Source: Lepus europaeus (taxonomy: Eukaryota > Chordata > Mammalia > Lagomorpha > Leporidae). From it: a stretch of 64,000 nucleotides of DNA. Location: contig NC_084845.1 in assembly GCF_033115175.1 (NCBI RefSeq), positions 746,501 to 810,500 of the forward strand, written 5' to 3'. Below are positions 1 through 11,812 of the stretch, piece by piece. Both the position numbers and the translations under genes were made by a program. The notes under the pieces are model-generated. The model had not been told where the DNA came from and did no database searches. It worked only from the letters and a program-made list of their open reading frames with translations. Positions within the stretch are counted from its first letter, which is position 1, and the number at the start of each line of letters is the position of its first letter.

Positions 1-435
1 TGCTGTGTATCTCGCGTCCCATGTTGGATCGTTCTCTCCCTTTTTTATTCTATCAGTTAGTATTTGCAGACACTAGTCTTGTTTATGTTATCCCTTTGGC
101 TCTTAGTCCTATCATTATGATCAATTGTGAACAGAAATTGATCACTTGGACTAGTGAGATGGCATTGGTACATGCCACCTTGATGGGATTGAATTGGAAT
201 CCCCTGGTATGTTTCTAACTCTACCGTTTGGGGCAAGTCAGCTTGAGCATGTCCCAAATTGCAAATCTCTTCCCTCTCTTATTCCCACTCTTATATATAA
301 CCACGATCACTTTTCAGTTAAGTTTCAACACTTAAGAATAACTGTGTATTGATTACAGTATTCAGCCAAAAGCATTAAGTAGAACAAATAAAAAAAAACT
401 AAGAGGGATAACGTATTAAGTTGTTCAGGCAGAGT
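1..435 (-). repeat. L1 3'UTR fragment (rabbit type)
   Basis: This stretch matches, on the same strand, the L1 3'UTR at about 14,100-14,520, including the shared words gacactagtctt and atcacttggactagtgagatgg. It is cut by the window edge on the left and by a C-repeat on the right. Confidence 0.85.
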
Positions 436-772
436 ATTAAGTTGTACAGGCAGAGTGGACAATGAGAGACAGAGAGAAAGGTCTTCCTTTGCCATTGGTT
501 CACCCTCTAATGGCCGCTCTAGCTGGCACGCTGCGGCCGGCGCACTGCGCTGATCTGTAGGAAGGAGCCAGGTGCTTATCCTGGTCTCTCCCATGGGGTG
601 CAGGGCCCAAGCACTTGGGCCATCCTCCACTGTCCTCCAAGGCCACATCAGAGAGCAGGCCTGGAAGTGGGGCAACTGGGACAGAATCCGGCGCCCTGAC
701 TGGGACTAGAACCTGGTGTGCCGGCACCACTAGGTGGAGGATTAGCCTATTGAGTCACGGCACCAGCTTGGT
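436..772 (-). repeat. CSINE (C-repeat)
   Basis: Reverse-oriented tRNA-derived SINE. The tail-side ggcagagtggacaatgagag comes first and the tRNA-like head (rev. comp. of cggcaccagc) comes last. It is inserted in the L1 3'UTR fragment. Confidence 0.85.
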
Positions 773-1215
773 TTCATTCTTAATGGAGCTCATTAGCTTA
801 TAGGCAAGTAATCAAGAAACAAATTTTTATCCTTAAAGTCAACTATTACTCATTTTGAATTTTAATTCTGAATGAAAGAACTCAGATGCTTACAAAATTC
901 TTTCTATACTACAGTCATGTATATTCAAAAACTGTAATAACTTTAGGTCTCTTTACTATTTTCCCACTAATCATCACTGTAAACAATAATAACAACTTGG
1001 GTTTATTCATTAAAATGAAAATAAATCCAAAACCAGTTACATGGTACAGACTATACATATACAAGACTACCAAGTCAGAAATACATTTCTAAACTAGATA
1101 TAAATTCATTCACCAAATATGCATACTAAGTGATAGAAACATGGGAATGAATAAATACGTCTTGTGGACCATTAATCCTGATTTAATGGATCAACATATA
1201 AAGCTCTATGTTAGA
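773..1215. other. AT-rich sequence, nothing recognised
   Basis: No gene or family repeat is visible. It lies immediately upstream of the 5' end of the following L1. Confidence 0.5.
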
Positions 1216-2029
1216 GGGGAGTGGCAAGATGGCGGAATAGGAAGGGAGCACACTGATAGTCCGGGGAGAGACAGTTTAATAAAAGTGGAAATACTGCAAG
1301 TTCAAGGAAGAGTAAGGGAAGAAACAGCAGAGGAAACTCTTCCGGAACTAGTGATTCACAGTGGATCTGCGTGGAGAGCGTGGGAGCCCACAGTTCGGAA
1401 CACCTGTGGAGGAATCAACACACCAGCACTGGAACGTGAGGTGAGCTGAAACTCATAGCCTGAGACACCAGTGGGAAAGCAGAAAGATGAGACTAGAGGG
1501 AACGAGGCTTGAAACCCCATGGGGAAAAGTTCACCAGGCTAACTAGAAGAGAGAGAGAGAAAAAAAGTGACCGATATGGACACGAGTTTCTCTCTCTCCA
1601 CTCACCTCTCATAGGCGAGCAAGACAAAGAGCAGGCGCCATTTTGGACACATGTCATAAGCAGGGCAACCTCAGGTCTGCACCGGCCCTGAGCCTAGCAG
1701 AAAAACCTGACTCTGGGGGGTGTGAAATAACAGGAGATTAGGACCTAATGAATGTGTGGTGCTGGTGAACTGAGACTGTGAAGAAGGAGATGGTGGGGGA
1801 GAGAACTCACGGAATTCACGTGAGTACTCTGCAGAGACGCTACAGTTTGGTAGCCTTGGCAACCCAGTGGGAGAATGCAGGAGAATTGGAGCCCACACTG
1901 AGGGCAGCACAGATTCCCTGTGTGGTCCTTGGGAAAGAGCTTCTGATCTCTGGCTCCTGTGGGTATATCATTCGCCTGCTAACTACATGCAATTACGTTC
2001 AGCTGTGCGGAATTACTTCCCTTTTGAAT

Positions 2030-2060
2030 AAAAAAAAAGAAAGAAAGAAAGAAAGAGAGA
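2030..2060 (+). repeat. (AAAG)n microsatellite in L1 5'UTR
   Basis: Short AAAG tract. The sister L1 has a longer version of the same tract at 29,658-29,713. Confidence 0.85.
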
Positions 2061-2229
2061 TTTACCATGCCTAACCTGGGAGTGTCACCTTTGGCACACC
2101 TCAACCCTGAGGAACCAAACAGAGCTCTCAGGCCACACTCATCTCAAGCCTCTAAGGGTCCACTTAACCTAGAGACATAGTATAAAAAGAAAAAACACCA
2201 CAGTGAAGAAACCAAAGAATATCTCCAAT

Positions 2230-3263
2230 ATGCCAAACAAACGCAAAAACCGAGGTACCAAGAACAAGGAAGACATTATGATGCCCCCAAATGAAAAAGA
2301 CACCCCAATGCAAGATTATGAGGATGATGAGATAGAAGAAATGCAAGAAGCAGATCTCAAAAAATTGATAAGAACATTAAGAAGTTCTCAAAAACAAATT
2401 CTTGAACTACAGAAATCCTTGATGGACAAGATAGAAAATCTCTCTTGTGAAAATGAAATATTAAGGAGGAATCAAAATGAAATGAAACAACTAGTAGAAC
2501 AAGAAACTGTGATAATGACAAGAAATCATAATGAAATGAAAATTCCAATAGATCAAATAACAAACACATTAGAGAGCCTTAAATACAGAATGGGTGAAGC
2601 AGAAGAGAGAATATCGGAGTTAGAAGACAGGGAACAGGAAAGGACACAGGCAAACCAAAGAAAAGAAGAGGAAATTAGAAATCTAAAATATATTATCAGG
2701 ATCTACAGGATACTCTTAAAAAACCCAACATTCGGGTGCTAAGAGTTCCTGAAGGCATGGAGAGGGAGAAAGTATTAGAAGTCCTTTTTAGAGAGATACT
2801 TGCAGAGAACTTCCCAGGTCTGGAGAAGGACAGAGACATCCTAGTACAGGAAGCTCATAGAACCCCTAGTAAACATGACCGAAAGAGACCCTCAACACAA
2901 CATGTTGTGATCAAACTCACCACAATGAAACAGAAAGAAAAGATTCTAAAATGTGCAAGACAGAAACGTTAGATTACTCTCAGAGGATCTCCAGTTAGAC
3001 TCACAGCTGACTTCTCATCAGAAACCCTACAAGCTAGAAGGGAATGGAAAGACATAGCTCAGGTACTAAGAAAGAAAAGCTGCCAGCCCAGAATATTATA
3101 TCCTGCAAAGCTCTCATTTGTGAATGAAGGTGAAATAAAGACTTTTCATAGCAAACAGAAATTGAAAGCATTTGTTGCCACTCGCCCTGCCCTGCAAAAG
3201 ATGCTTAAAGATGTGTTACACACAGAAACACAGAAACATGGTCATCAATATGAAAGAATGTAA
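2230..3263 (+). pseudogene. L1 ORF1 (ORF1p), broken
   Basis: L1 ORF1p is the RNA-binding chaperone of the L1 particle. The reading starts at the ATG at 2230 (MPNKRKNRGTKNKED). It passes through a long heptad-rich coiled coil (about 2290-2700), then the conserved RNA-binding part (VLRVPEGMEREK) and the C-terminal domain (QPRILYPAKLSF, ATRPALQKMLKD), and ends with a TAA at 3261-3263. One frame change near 2740 and one in-frame TAG near 2970 break it, so it cannot give full-length protein. The whole ORF1 is otherwise represented, so only ORF2 is missing from this element. Confidence 0.85.
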
Positions 3264-5604
3264 AGGAAGGAAACCTCACAGCAAAAGATCACAGGAAGCT
3301 CAATTTCTCTTTGACATAGAATTAAAATCTGATGCTCTGTTAAAGCAATGTGTTAAAGTAATCTATTATGTTGTCTTGATGTCTGTTAAATTCCAATTGT
3401 TCAAAAACAGCTGAATTTTTATTCAGAGCTATGGGTTATTTAATATGTGCTTATTATCAAAGATTTGAATAATCACCTTGTAACAATGATCAAATTTGTT
3501 CTATGTTATGTCATGATTTTAAGGAATCTTATTTCAACCAGATATTTTGGATTTTGAGCCTTCTTGGCATTCTTGACAGGCATTCAAAAAATCAAAGTTT
3601 CAAACAATCTGGACTCTAAAGTTTCCAGTAAATCCTGGACTTCGGTTTTTCCAGTTTGGGCCCAACTGAAAAAATCGAAGGACCTATGTCTCTCATCTTA
3701 TAGAGACACCAACTAATCAGGCTATTTGGATTATATTAGAAGTACTGTCAAGATGTGTTGTGGTACTAAATTTTAAGTTTCTATAATGGAAAATGCTATT
3801 AATACAAATGTTTGAGAATTAAAAAGTCTAATGATCTTGTGTTTCTAGACATGATAGTTATCTTAATGAGAAAGCCCCAGAGGCCTAAAGGGTTAAATAC
3901 TTGTAAAATCCTACAGGTGCTTTCAAAAATACTGTGAAGTAAGCAAGTGCCTCTTGTTGGTTGATGAGTTTACAATTTTAAACATGGCAACTTAAAGTCT
4001 TTTGTCCTCCACAGTTATATATGATTTGCTGCTCATAAAACTAAAGTATTGTTGGTTCTGTGTTTAGCTGTCCTCCTATAGGTTCCTATGGACTTTTTCC
4101 AGCCACTTCTACTGTATTCAGTACTTTGGGATGGCTCTGTAAACAGATGAAGCCAATAATGTATTAACAGTACCAACTGAGAGAAAGTATGGTGAACTGA
4201 GGTTACTAAAACCAAAAAGCAATTCAAATCAAATGGCAATGTACGAAAAAGAGTTAAAGATTTTAAAAGTTATTATTAAAATTGCTATATCGGTCTATTA
4301 TGTTATGTTATATGTGTGTACATATTGTATGTTCACACAGAAAATTTTACTAAGAATTTTATTTTAATAGGATTATAGATAAGATTGTCCATAAATTTAA
4401 GCTGCTAAAATTAATCAAAGATACATTTTAATTTGTGTGACCTGAATCTGTGTATCATATGTTTTATACTTGTTGGTAGAAAGAAACTAAAAACATTTTA
4501 GATGGTTGTGCTTAAGTTTACTGGTTAAACAAACTACACCATGTTAGATATTTAAGAGGTGTTTCCAAATACATGATTCTTAAAATTTCTAGAAGGCATT
4601 GGGCCTCCTGGTAAATGTTTTCTTAAGTTGTTATCTAATGGTTGAAACTGTTTGCTAAGTATTCATGTAATATTGCTACTGTCAGCAAGCGATCTAGGAC
4701 TTGCTCCCTCATTTCTCTATTCTAAGCCCAACTTGTTCTTTCATTTCTCTATTCTCCTCAAGGTAGGAAACTAATTCTATTATGAAGGAATCTGTAGGAT
4801 GCACAATTTAATCTTTAGACCTTATAAAAGAGATGGCTAACATTTTTCTGTAATAGCATAGCCAAAATAAGAGCTTAAGTTATAATCTCATAGCTAGATT
4901 CACTTCACCATCAGCGAAGTATACAGTAAGTAGAAAAAACCTCCCTTTCAGATCAAAGGGAAAGAAAGTTTTAAAGTGAGAATTTAATTTTCCTCATGGG
5001 CATTGTCTACCTTAGAAAAACTACTACAGAACATCCCTGTGACTTTAGACTTGTAGTTCAGGCCAACGAAGATTAGAGATGGGACTTGGGCACTCCCTTG
5101 ACTAGCATCCTCTGGTCTGCTTTAACAAAAACCAGGAGGAAAAGAAAGCTAGGCATCAGAAGCAATGGGTGGCAGGCCTATTAATGGCTGTTCTGTACAG
5201 TGATCTGCCCTCAAGGAGACCCAACAGGCCAGTCCACTGCAGTGGCTTTCAATGTGGTAAGCCTGGGCTTCAGCAGAAGTCAGCTTGTGAAGAGCCCTGG
5301 CAGCTCTGCCAAGAGTTGGATCACTGGAAATGGACCTTCCCTGGAGTCAAAGGATGCCCAGGTCAGAGCCACAGATCTTATTGGCTCTAAGCTGAAAAGC
5401 CCTTCACTCAGCCCAACTTCCAAAGTGACCACTGCAGCTGAGGGGATGGCCAAGTAGGGTCAGCAACATTGCAGGCAGAACTGTCAATTTCTTGTTAGAG
5501 ATGCCCCCTGCCTTTACCTGGCCAGCTCTCCTCCCAGGCCAGCTGGGTGATGAAAGGCAACGGAGTGCCTTCCCCTTGGAGGTTCACACCTCCCTTAGTT
5601 CTTA

Positions 5605-5775
5605 GGCCCCTCCACCCAAATGGAAGACCTGGAAGAAGCACGTGGCTCCTGGCTTTGGATCAGCCCAGCACCAGTCATTGTGGCGATTTGGGGAGTGGAC
5701 CAGCAGATGGAAGACCTATGTGCCCTCTTGCCTCTGTAACTCTGCTTTTCAAATAAATAAATCTTTTCTAAAGAA
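5605..5775 (+). repeat. CSINE, 3' half
   Basis: Only the distal half is present (acctggaagaagcacgtggc to aaataaataaatctttt). Its 5' cut coincides with the end of L1 homology, which suggests a deletion joined the two. Confidence 0.8.
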
Positions 5776-5826
5776 ACAAAGGCCTCAGATCAGCATAAAT
5801 TTTTCAGCTTAAAATTTCTTGTTGTT

Positions 5827-6115
5827 AATGATCTATTTATTGAAAAGGCAGAGTGACAGATCTTCCATCTGCTGGTTCACTCCCTAGACTGCCTGAATAG
5901 CTACAGCTAGGCCAGGCCAAAGCTAGGGGCTCCATCTGGGTCCCCCACATTGATGGAAGGGGCCTGAGTATTGGGTGACCTTCTGTTGATTTCCCAGGCA
6001 CCTGAGCAGGAAGCTGGACTGCAGGCAAGCAGGCAGGACTCAAAGCATCATTACAGTGTGGGATACCAGAGCTGCAAGCAGCAGCTTGACCCACTGGCCA
6101 CCATGCCAGCACCCA
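5827..6115 (-). repeat. CSINE
   Basis: Reverse C-repeat, from the tatttattgaaaaggcagag tail to the accatgccagcaccc head. Confidence 0.8.
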
Positions 6116-6371
6116 AATTTTCACTTGCAAACTGTAACATTTGATTCTCAGCATTAGCTGTATGCTTCTCAAATAATATCTATTAAGATCAGCAAAATGA
6201 GCCTGTATAAATACTGTTGTTCAACATGATTATTTCCTTTGTAAGCAAACTAAGTACATCAAAAGATTCCTTCATATTATCCAAATACACTTGAAAACAG
6301 CATAAATAAAAGATTGATTTAACTTTCTGGTGAGTTCTAATAAGATTGTGATCTGTCCTAACAAGATTGCC

Positions 6372-6702
6372 ATTTATTTATTTATTTATTTATTTAGTTT
6401 GAAAGGCAGAGTTGCAGAGAGAAAGAGGCAGAGAGAGAGAGAGAGGTCTTCCATCCGCTGGTTCACTTCGCAGATGGCGGTAATGGCCAGAGCTGCGCTG
6501 ATCTGAAGCCAGGAGGCAGGGGCTTCTTCCTGGTCTCCCACATGAGTGTGGGGGCCCAAGGACTTGGGCCATCTTCTGTTTTCTCAGGTCACTGCAGAGA
6601 GCTGGATCAGAAGCAGAGCAGCTGGGATTAGACCTGGTGCCCATGTGGGATGCCGGCACTGCAGGTGGCACCCTTACCCCCTATGCCACAGCCCAGGCTC
6701 CA
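6372..6702 (-). repeat. CSINE
   Basis: Reverse C-repeat with an (ATTT)n tail at 6372-6396, a GA-rich stretch and a degenerate tRNA-like head. Confidence 0.9.
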
Positions 6703-6798
6703 AAGATTGCCATTTTAATGACAAAAGTTCTGGGGTTCTTTATGCAATAGAGTGACTGTAGATAAAGTGCTATATATTTCTCTATTCAAAACAAAAGA

Positions 6799-7136
6799 GG
6801 GGCCAGAGCTGTGGCACAGCAGGTTAATGCCCTGGCCTGAAGCATTGGCATCCCATATGGACGCTGGATCGAGACCCCCTGCTCCACTTCCAATTCAGCT
6901 CTGCTATGGCCTGGGAAAGCTGTAGAAAATGACCCAAGTGCTTGGGTCCCTGCACCCACATGGGAGACCCAGAAGAAGCTCCTGCCTCCTGGCTTCGGAT
7001 ATGTGCAGCTCCAGTCATTGCAGGCAATTGGGGAGCGAACCATCAGATGGAAGATCTCTGTCTCTGTCTCCCTCTCTCTCTGCCTCTCCTCTCTCTGTGT
7101 AACTCTGACTTTTGAATGAATAAATAAATCTTACAT
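6799..7136 (+). repeat. CSINE, first of four in a row
   Basis: Full-length C-repeat from ggggccagagctgtggcaca to aataaataaatctt. Confidence 0.92.
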
Positions 7137-7157
7137 GAATAAAACAAAAGAGCCTCT

Positions 7158-7477
7158 GGGGCTGTTGCTGTGGCATAGCAAGTAAATCCTCCACCTGCAG
7201 TGCCAGCATCCAATATGGGCACCAATTCGAGTCCTGGCTGCTCCACTTCTGATCCAACTCCTTGCTAATGTACCTGGGAAAGAAGCAGTAGATGGCCCAA
7301 ATCCTTGGGCCCCTGAACCCACTTGGGAGAACCAGAAGAGGCCCCTGGCTCCTGGCTTTGGACTGGCCCAGCTCCAGCCATTGTAACCATTTGGGGAGTG
7401 ACCCAGCAGATGGAAGCTCTCTCTGTCTACCTCTGCCTCTCTTTAACTGTGCATGTCAAATAAATATTTTTTAATAA
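7158..7477 (+). repeat. CSINE, second of four in a row
   Basis: C-repeat from ggggctgttgctgtggcata to aaataaatatttttt, about 20 bp after the previous one. Confidence 0.9.
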
Positions 7478-7487
7478 CCTTCTAAGA

Positions 7488-7817
7488 GGGGCCGGCGCTA
7501 TGGAGCAGTGGGTTAACGCCATGGCCTGAAGTGCCGGCATCCCATATGGGTGCCGGTTCTAGTCCCGGCTGCTCCTCTTCCGATCCAGCTCTCTACTATG
7601 GCCTGGGAAAGCAGTAGGAGATGGCCCAAGTCCTTGGTTCTCTGCACCCGCGTGGGAGACCTGGAAGAAGCTCCTGGCTTCCTGGCTTCGGATCAGCACA
7701 GCTCCAGCCGTTGCAGCCAATTGAGGAGTGAACCATCAGATGGAAGACCTCTCTCTCTGCCTCTCCTTTCTCTGTGTAACTCTGACTTTCAAATAAATAA
7801 ATAAATCTTTAAAAATA
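7488..7817 (+). repeat. CSINE, third of four in a row
   Basis: Well-preserved C-repeat starting gaggggccggcgctatggag. It looks the youngest of this group by eye. Confidence 0.92.
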
Positions 7818-7837
7818 ACCCTCTATTATTGGATTTT

Positions 7838-8160
7838 AGCTAGCCAGTGTTGTGTTTTAGTGGGTAAAAGCTGCTGCCTGCGATGCTGGATCCCATATGG
7901 GTGTCAGCTCAAGTGCTGATTGCTCCACTTCTGACCCAGCTCCTTGCCAATGCTCCTGGGAGAGCTGTGGAAGGTGGCCCAAGTACCTGGGCCCCTGAAC
8001 CCACAATGGAGACCCGGAGGAAGCTCTTGGCTCTTGGCTTTAGATTGGCCCAGCTCTGGCCATCTGGATATTTGTAGAGTGAACCAGTGAGTGGGTGGAA
8101 GATTCTCCATCTCTCTGTAATTCTGCCTTTCAAATAAATAAGTGAATCTTTAAAAAAAAA
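7838..8160 (+). repeat. CSINE, fourth of four in a row
   Basis: Diverged C-repeat. Its A-rich tail is interrupted by the next, reverse-oriented SINE, and a leftover tail piece (ataaattaatctt) follows at about 8460. Confidence 0.85.
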
Positions 8161-8462
8161 GTCAGACTTACACAGAGAGAGGAGAGGCAGAGAGAAAGAG
8201 GTCTTCCATCCAATGGTTCACTCCCCAGTTGGCCACAACGGCCGGAGCTGAACCGATTCAAAGCCAGGAGTCAGGAGCTTCTTCTGGGTCTCCCACGTGG
8301 TTGCAGGGGCCCAAGGACTTGGACCATCTTTCACTGCTATCCCTGGCCATAGCAGAGAGCTGGATTGGAAGTGGAGCAATCGGGACTTGAACCAGCGCCC
8401 ACATGGGTGCCGGCTCTTCAGGTCAGGGTGCTAACCCACTGTGCCAGAGCACTTGGCCCAAT
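8161..8462 (-). repeat. CSINE inserted in another SINE's tail
   Basis: Reverse C-repeat flanked on both sides by tail sequence of the SINE at 7838-8160. Confidence 0.85.
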
Positions 8463-8546
8463 AAATTAATCTTAAAAGAAGAAAATTAGATTTTGATTGT
8501 TTTCACCATAAATGTTCAATGTTTAAAGTGATAAATACATTTACTC

Positions 8547-8895
8547 TGGGGCCACCATTGTGGTGCGGCAGATTAAGCTGATGTCTGCAACACAAGCATC
8601 CCATATAAGCCCAGTTCAAGCCCCAACTGCTGCACTTCTGATCCAGCTCTCTGCTAATGTGCCTGGGAAGGCATTGGAAGATGGCCCAAGTACTTGTGCT
8701 CCTGCTCCTCATGTGGAATATCCACACAGAGTTCCAGGCTCCTGGCTTTTTGTAGGCCCAGCCCTCCTGGCTTGCTCACGCTCTCACTCACTCTCTCTCA
8801 CCCTCTCTCTCTCTCTTTCTCTTTCCTCCCCTTCACTCTCCCTCCCTTTCCCATAACTCTGCCTTTCAAGTAAATAAATAAATCTTAAAATATAG
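8547..8895 (+). repeat. CSINE with long CT tract
   Basis: C-repeat whose pyrimidine segment has grown into a (CT)n/(TCTC)n run at 8774-8850. Confidence 0.88.
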
Positions 8896-8959
8896 ATACA
8901 CCCATTACCCTGATTGGACATCATACATGTGTATATATGTGTAACTCTGCTTTTTTTCT

Positions 8960-9146
8960 CCCTCTGGAACTCTGCCTTTCATCTCTGCTGGTCCACTCCT
9001 CCAAAAGCTGCTATAGATAGGGCTTTCCCAGAACTCTATTCGGGTCTGCCACATGACTGGCAGAGGCCCAAGTACTTGGATCATTTTCAGTAAGGGATGC
9101 ATGTGTGTTAACCAGCATCCTAACCACTAGGCCAATTCCCCAACCC
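8960..9146 (-). repeat. Old CSINE fragment
   Basis: Weak reverse C-repeat similarity (gaactctgcctttcatc, aggcccaagtacttgg, ccactaggccaattcccc). Confidence 0.5.
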
Positions 9147-9277
9147 CATTCTAATTGTTATAATGTCAAGTCTGTTCATCAATATTCTTAGATACTTATG
9201 CAAGCACCCTCAGCCAATATCAAGTTATAGACAGACAGACTATACTCATAAAGAAATGGGTCAAAAAGCAAAATGTA

Positions 9278-9556
9278 GGGACTGTCATTCCGATGCAAAA
9301 TGGGTAAAGCCACCACCTGCAAAACTGACATTCCATTTGAGTGCCAGTTAAAGTCTCAGTTGCTCCAGTGTGATCCAGCTCCCTGGTAATGTGCCTGGGA
9401 AAGCAGCACAAGATAGCCCAAATGCTTCTGCCACCTGTGGGGGCAACCCTGGCCCAGCCTCAGCCCTGTGGCCATTTGTGGAGTGAACCAATGAATGGAA
9501 GACCTGCTTCTCCTATTCTTTTGTAATTCTGCCTTTCAAATAAATAAATATTTTTA
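9278..9556 (+). repeat. CSINE, diverged
   Basis: C-repeat running from gggactgtcattccgatgca to caaataaataaatattttt. Confidence 0.8.
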
Positions 9557-9983
9557 AGACAAGCAAAATGTATACATGTATATCATGATGGTTGTGTGTA
9601 CTCAGCTTTATACGTGTGATCATCTGAAATGACTGAACAATCTATCTTTTGGGATCAGTCAAAAATGTGATAGGTCACCACTGAGTTGACCAAAGAGCTG
9701 AGAGTGCAGGGAATTTTATCATTCATAAATGCAGAGGTACAAAAAGGACATCTCTTCATTTGTTGAAATTTTAATGCTTGTATGTACATGCACATGATGA
9801 AACACAAGTCAACATATTATGATAATGCATTTTCACAGAATTGAATCTGCAGAAAAAAATCATACAATAAATTAGAGATCTCTAAAAGGTTTTAGATAAT
9901 TGTGCGTCCAGTATTGGAAATGATGTGCAGATTGCATACAAAGCATAACAAATACAATAAATGATGCTGACGATTTAAAATAG
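9557..9983. other. Intergenic, nothing recognised
   Basis: AT-rich sequence with no ORF or repeat family that I can name. Confidence 0.5.
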
Positions 9984-10300
9984 TGTGAGGAGTGTGGGTA
10001 AAGCTACTTCCTGCAGTGCTTGCATCCCATATGGGCACCAGTTCAATCCAGCTGCTCCACTTCCGATCCAGCTCTCTGCTGTGGCCTGGGAGAGCAGTAG
10101 AGGATGGCCCAGGTACTTGGGCCCCTGCATGCACGTGGGAGACCCAGAGAAAGCTCCTGGCTCCTGGCTTTGGATCAGCACAGTTCCAGCCATTGTGACT
10201 ATCTGGAGAGTGAACCAGTGGTTGGAAGATCGATATCTCTCTCTCTGCCTCTGCCTCTCTGTAACTCTGCCTTTCAAACAAATAAATAAATCTTAAAAAT
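9984..10300 (+). repeat. CSINE
   Basis: C-repeat ending caaataaataaatctt. Confidence 0.88.
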
Positions 10301-10346
10301 TAAAAAAATAGTGTGAAAAATGACTTTAAAAGATTAAAAAAAAAAA

Positions 10347-10610
10347 GGTGGGCATTTGGCATCATGGTTAAGCCATGCCTTGGGACACCCACATCCCATA
10401 GCAGAGGGCCTGGGCTTGAGTTGAAACACCGCTTCCAATTCCAGCTTCCTCTTAATGAACACCCTGGGAGGCAGCAGGTGACAGCTCAAATACTTGGGTC
10501 TCTGCCATTCAAGTGGCAGACTGGAACTGAGTCTGTGGATTCCAGGCCTTTGAGAAGTAAACCTGAAGATGGGAGGTGTCTATCAGCCTCTCAAATAAAG
10601 TAAAATTTTT
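10347..10610 (+). repeat. Older CSINE variant holding the block-1 boundary
   Basis: Starts gggcatttggcatcatggtt and ends caaataaagtaaaattttt. Homology to block 2 begins inside it at 10,441. The counterpart at 35,321 has only this distal part. Confidence 0.75.
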
Positions 10611-10785
10611 GAAAAAACTAGCACGAGCACTATATTTATTCCTTCTACTGGAAACAGAAATATTGATTACATTGATTTCATCATTATACATGATATTTAT
10701 ATATTGAATTGTCAATGTATCCCATAAATATGTACAACTATTCTGTACAACCATTATGTCAATTAAAATTTAAAGTAAACAATAA

Positions 10786-11039
10786 AGGGGCCAGCATTGT
10801 AATTTGGGGGTTAAGTCACTGACTGAGACACCAACAAGCCATATGGGCACTGGTTCGTGTCCCAGCTATTCCACTTCTGATCCAGCTCCCTGCTAATGGC
10901 CTGAGAAAAGCAGCAAAGGATGGCCAGTGTTGGGGCCTCTGCTCCCACCTGGAAAACCTGGATGAAGCTCTTGTCTGGCCTAGGCCTGGCCCACTGCTGC
11001 CTGTTGTGGCCGTCTGGGGAGTGAACCAGCAGATGGAAG

Positions 11040-11073
<34 letters not shown>

Positions 11074-11105
11074 ACTCTGATTTTCAAAATAAATAAATAA
11101 ATCTA
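10786..11105 (+). repeat. CSINE (block 1)
   Basis: C-repeat with a (CT)n run at 11,041-11,073. Block 2 has it at 35,638-35,958 with a shorter run. Confidence 0.88.
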
Positions 11106-11182
11106 CCAAAAAATAGACAAAAACACATGAGAATTTGGGGAGAAAAAAGAAAATATGCCTTATGATAAAATGTGTTTCAGGG

Positions 11183-11578
11183 TTAGATTGCAGGGAATTC
11201 CACAGAGCTAATCCCTGAAAGATGGCCAGCTTCCTCATTGTTAGCTATGCGTTGAAGTCTTGCATCATTGTGGAGAGCTGCATTTTTTCCTTTGATGCCC
11301 TGCTTCTCAGGGAACTTGTTCACATTCATTTCTTCTTGGAATTCTGCCATGGATATATCCTGGCATGAGCCTTTGCTACTGAATTCCACCATCTGTGTAG
11401 TGCTTCTGTGTGTATGTGGAAACTCATCTTCATACACGTGTATTTGTAGACCATCGAGTTGGTGGAATTCATGCTGGGGGCTGCACAGCAACACCATTTG
11501 TAGGTGTCTCCTTAGAGTCGCTGCTGTGGCACAGCAGGTTAAGTGACCATCATCCGGTCCCAGCTGCTTCACTTCCAA
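11183..11578 (-). other. Unidentified 131-codon ORF (block 1)
   Basis: An open frame of 131 codons. The N-terminal 30 or so codons are antisense SINE sequence. The rest (EFHQLDGLQIHVYEDEFPHT, then an acidic/charged stretch to SGISSVEFPAI) is not repeat-like. Block 2 keeps the whole frame at 36,031-36,426 with few changes, but two recent duplicates say little about selection. It could be a fragment of an old retrocopy or chance. I do not recognise the protein and propose no function. Confidence 0.3.
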
Positions 11579-11812
11579 GCCATCTCTCTGCTAACACACC
11601 TGGGAAAGCAGTGGAGCATGGCCCAAGTCCTCAGGCCCCTGCACCCAAATAGGAGACCTGGAAGAAGCTCATGGCGTCTAGCTTCAACCTGGCCCAGCCT
11701 TGGCTGTTGCGCCATTTAGGGAGTGAAGCAGCAGATGGAAGATCTCTCTCTCTCTCTTTATCTCTTCTTCCCTCTCTGTAACCCTGCCATTCAAATACAT
11801 AAATCATTTTTA
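11514..11812 (+). repeat. CSINE, 5'-shortened head (block 1)
   Basis: C-repeat from gctgctgtggcacagcaggt to attcaaatacataaatc, with a shortened region after the head. Confidence 0.82.

Larger units (their letters stand above)
1216..5600 (+). mobile_element. L1 with 5'UTR and ORF1 but no ORF2 (left copy)
   Basis: The element starts with an L1 5' end (gtggcaagatggcggaatag). A 1 kb 5'UTR and an ORF1 region (2230-3263) follow. After the ORF1 stop come about 2.3 kb of AT-rich sequence with no trace of the endonuclease/reverse-transcriptase ORF2. The same order and sequence recur on the minus strand at 26,190-30,425, differing by a few percent. There the element runs on into an ordinary rabbit L1 3' end; here it is cut near 5600 and joined to a 5'-truncated C-repeat. 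The layout resembles HAL1 (half-L1) elements, which keep ORF1 only. An internally deleted L1 copied twice is the alternative. Confidence 0.8.

Noticed and set aside
6421-6450. CRISPR or other prokaryotic arrays
   Set aside because: Repeats here are GA/CT microsatellites and dispersed SINEs. There is no regular repeat-spacer pattern and the DNA is mammalian.
7488-7560. tRNA gene
   Set aside because: The C-repeat head is tRNA-derived, but the fold and conserved box sequence are degenerate and it continues straight into SINE body.
6824-8110. Many overlapping 60-100 codon frames with words such as [13 protein letters not shown] or GPSSTAFPGHSREL
   Set aside because: These recur in every C-repeat and are SINE translation artefacts, not genes.
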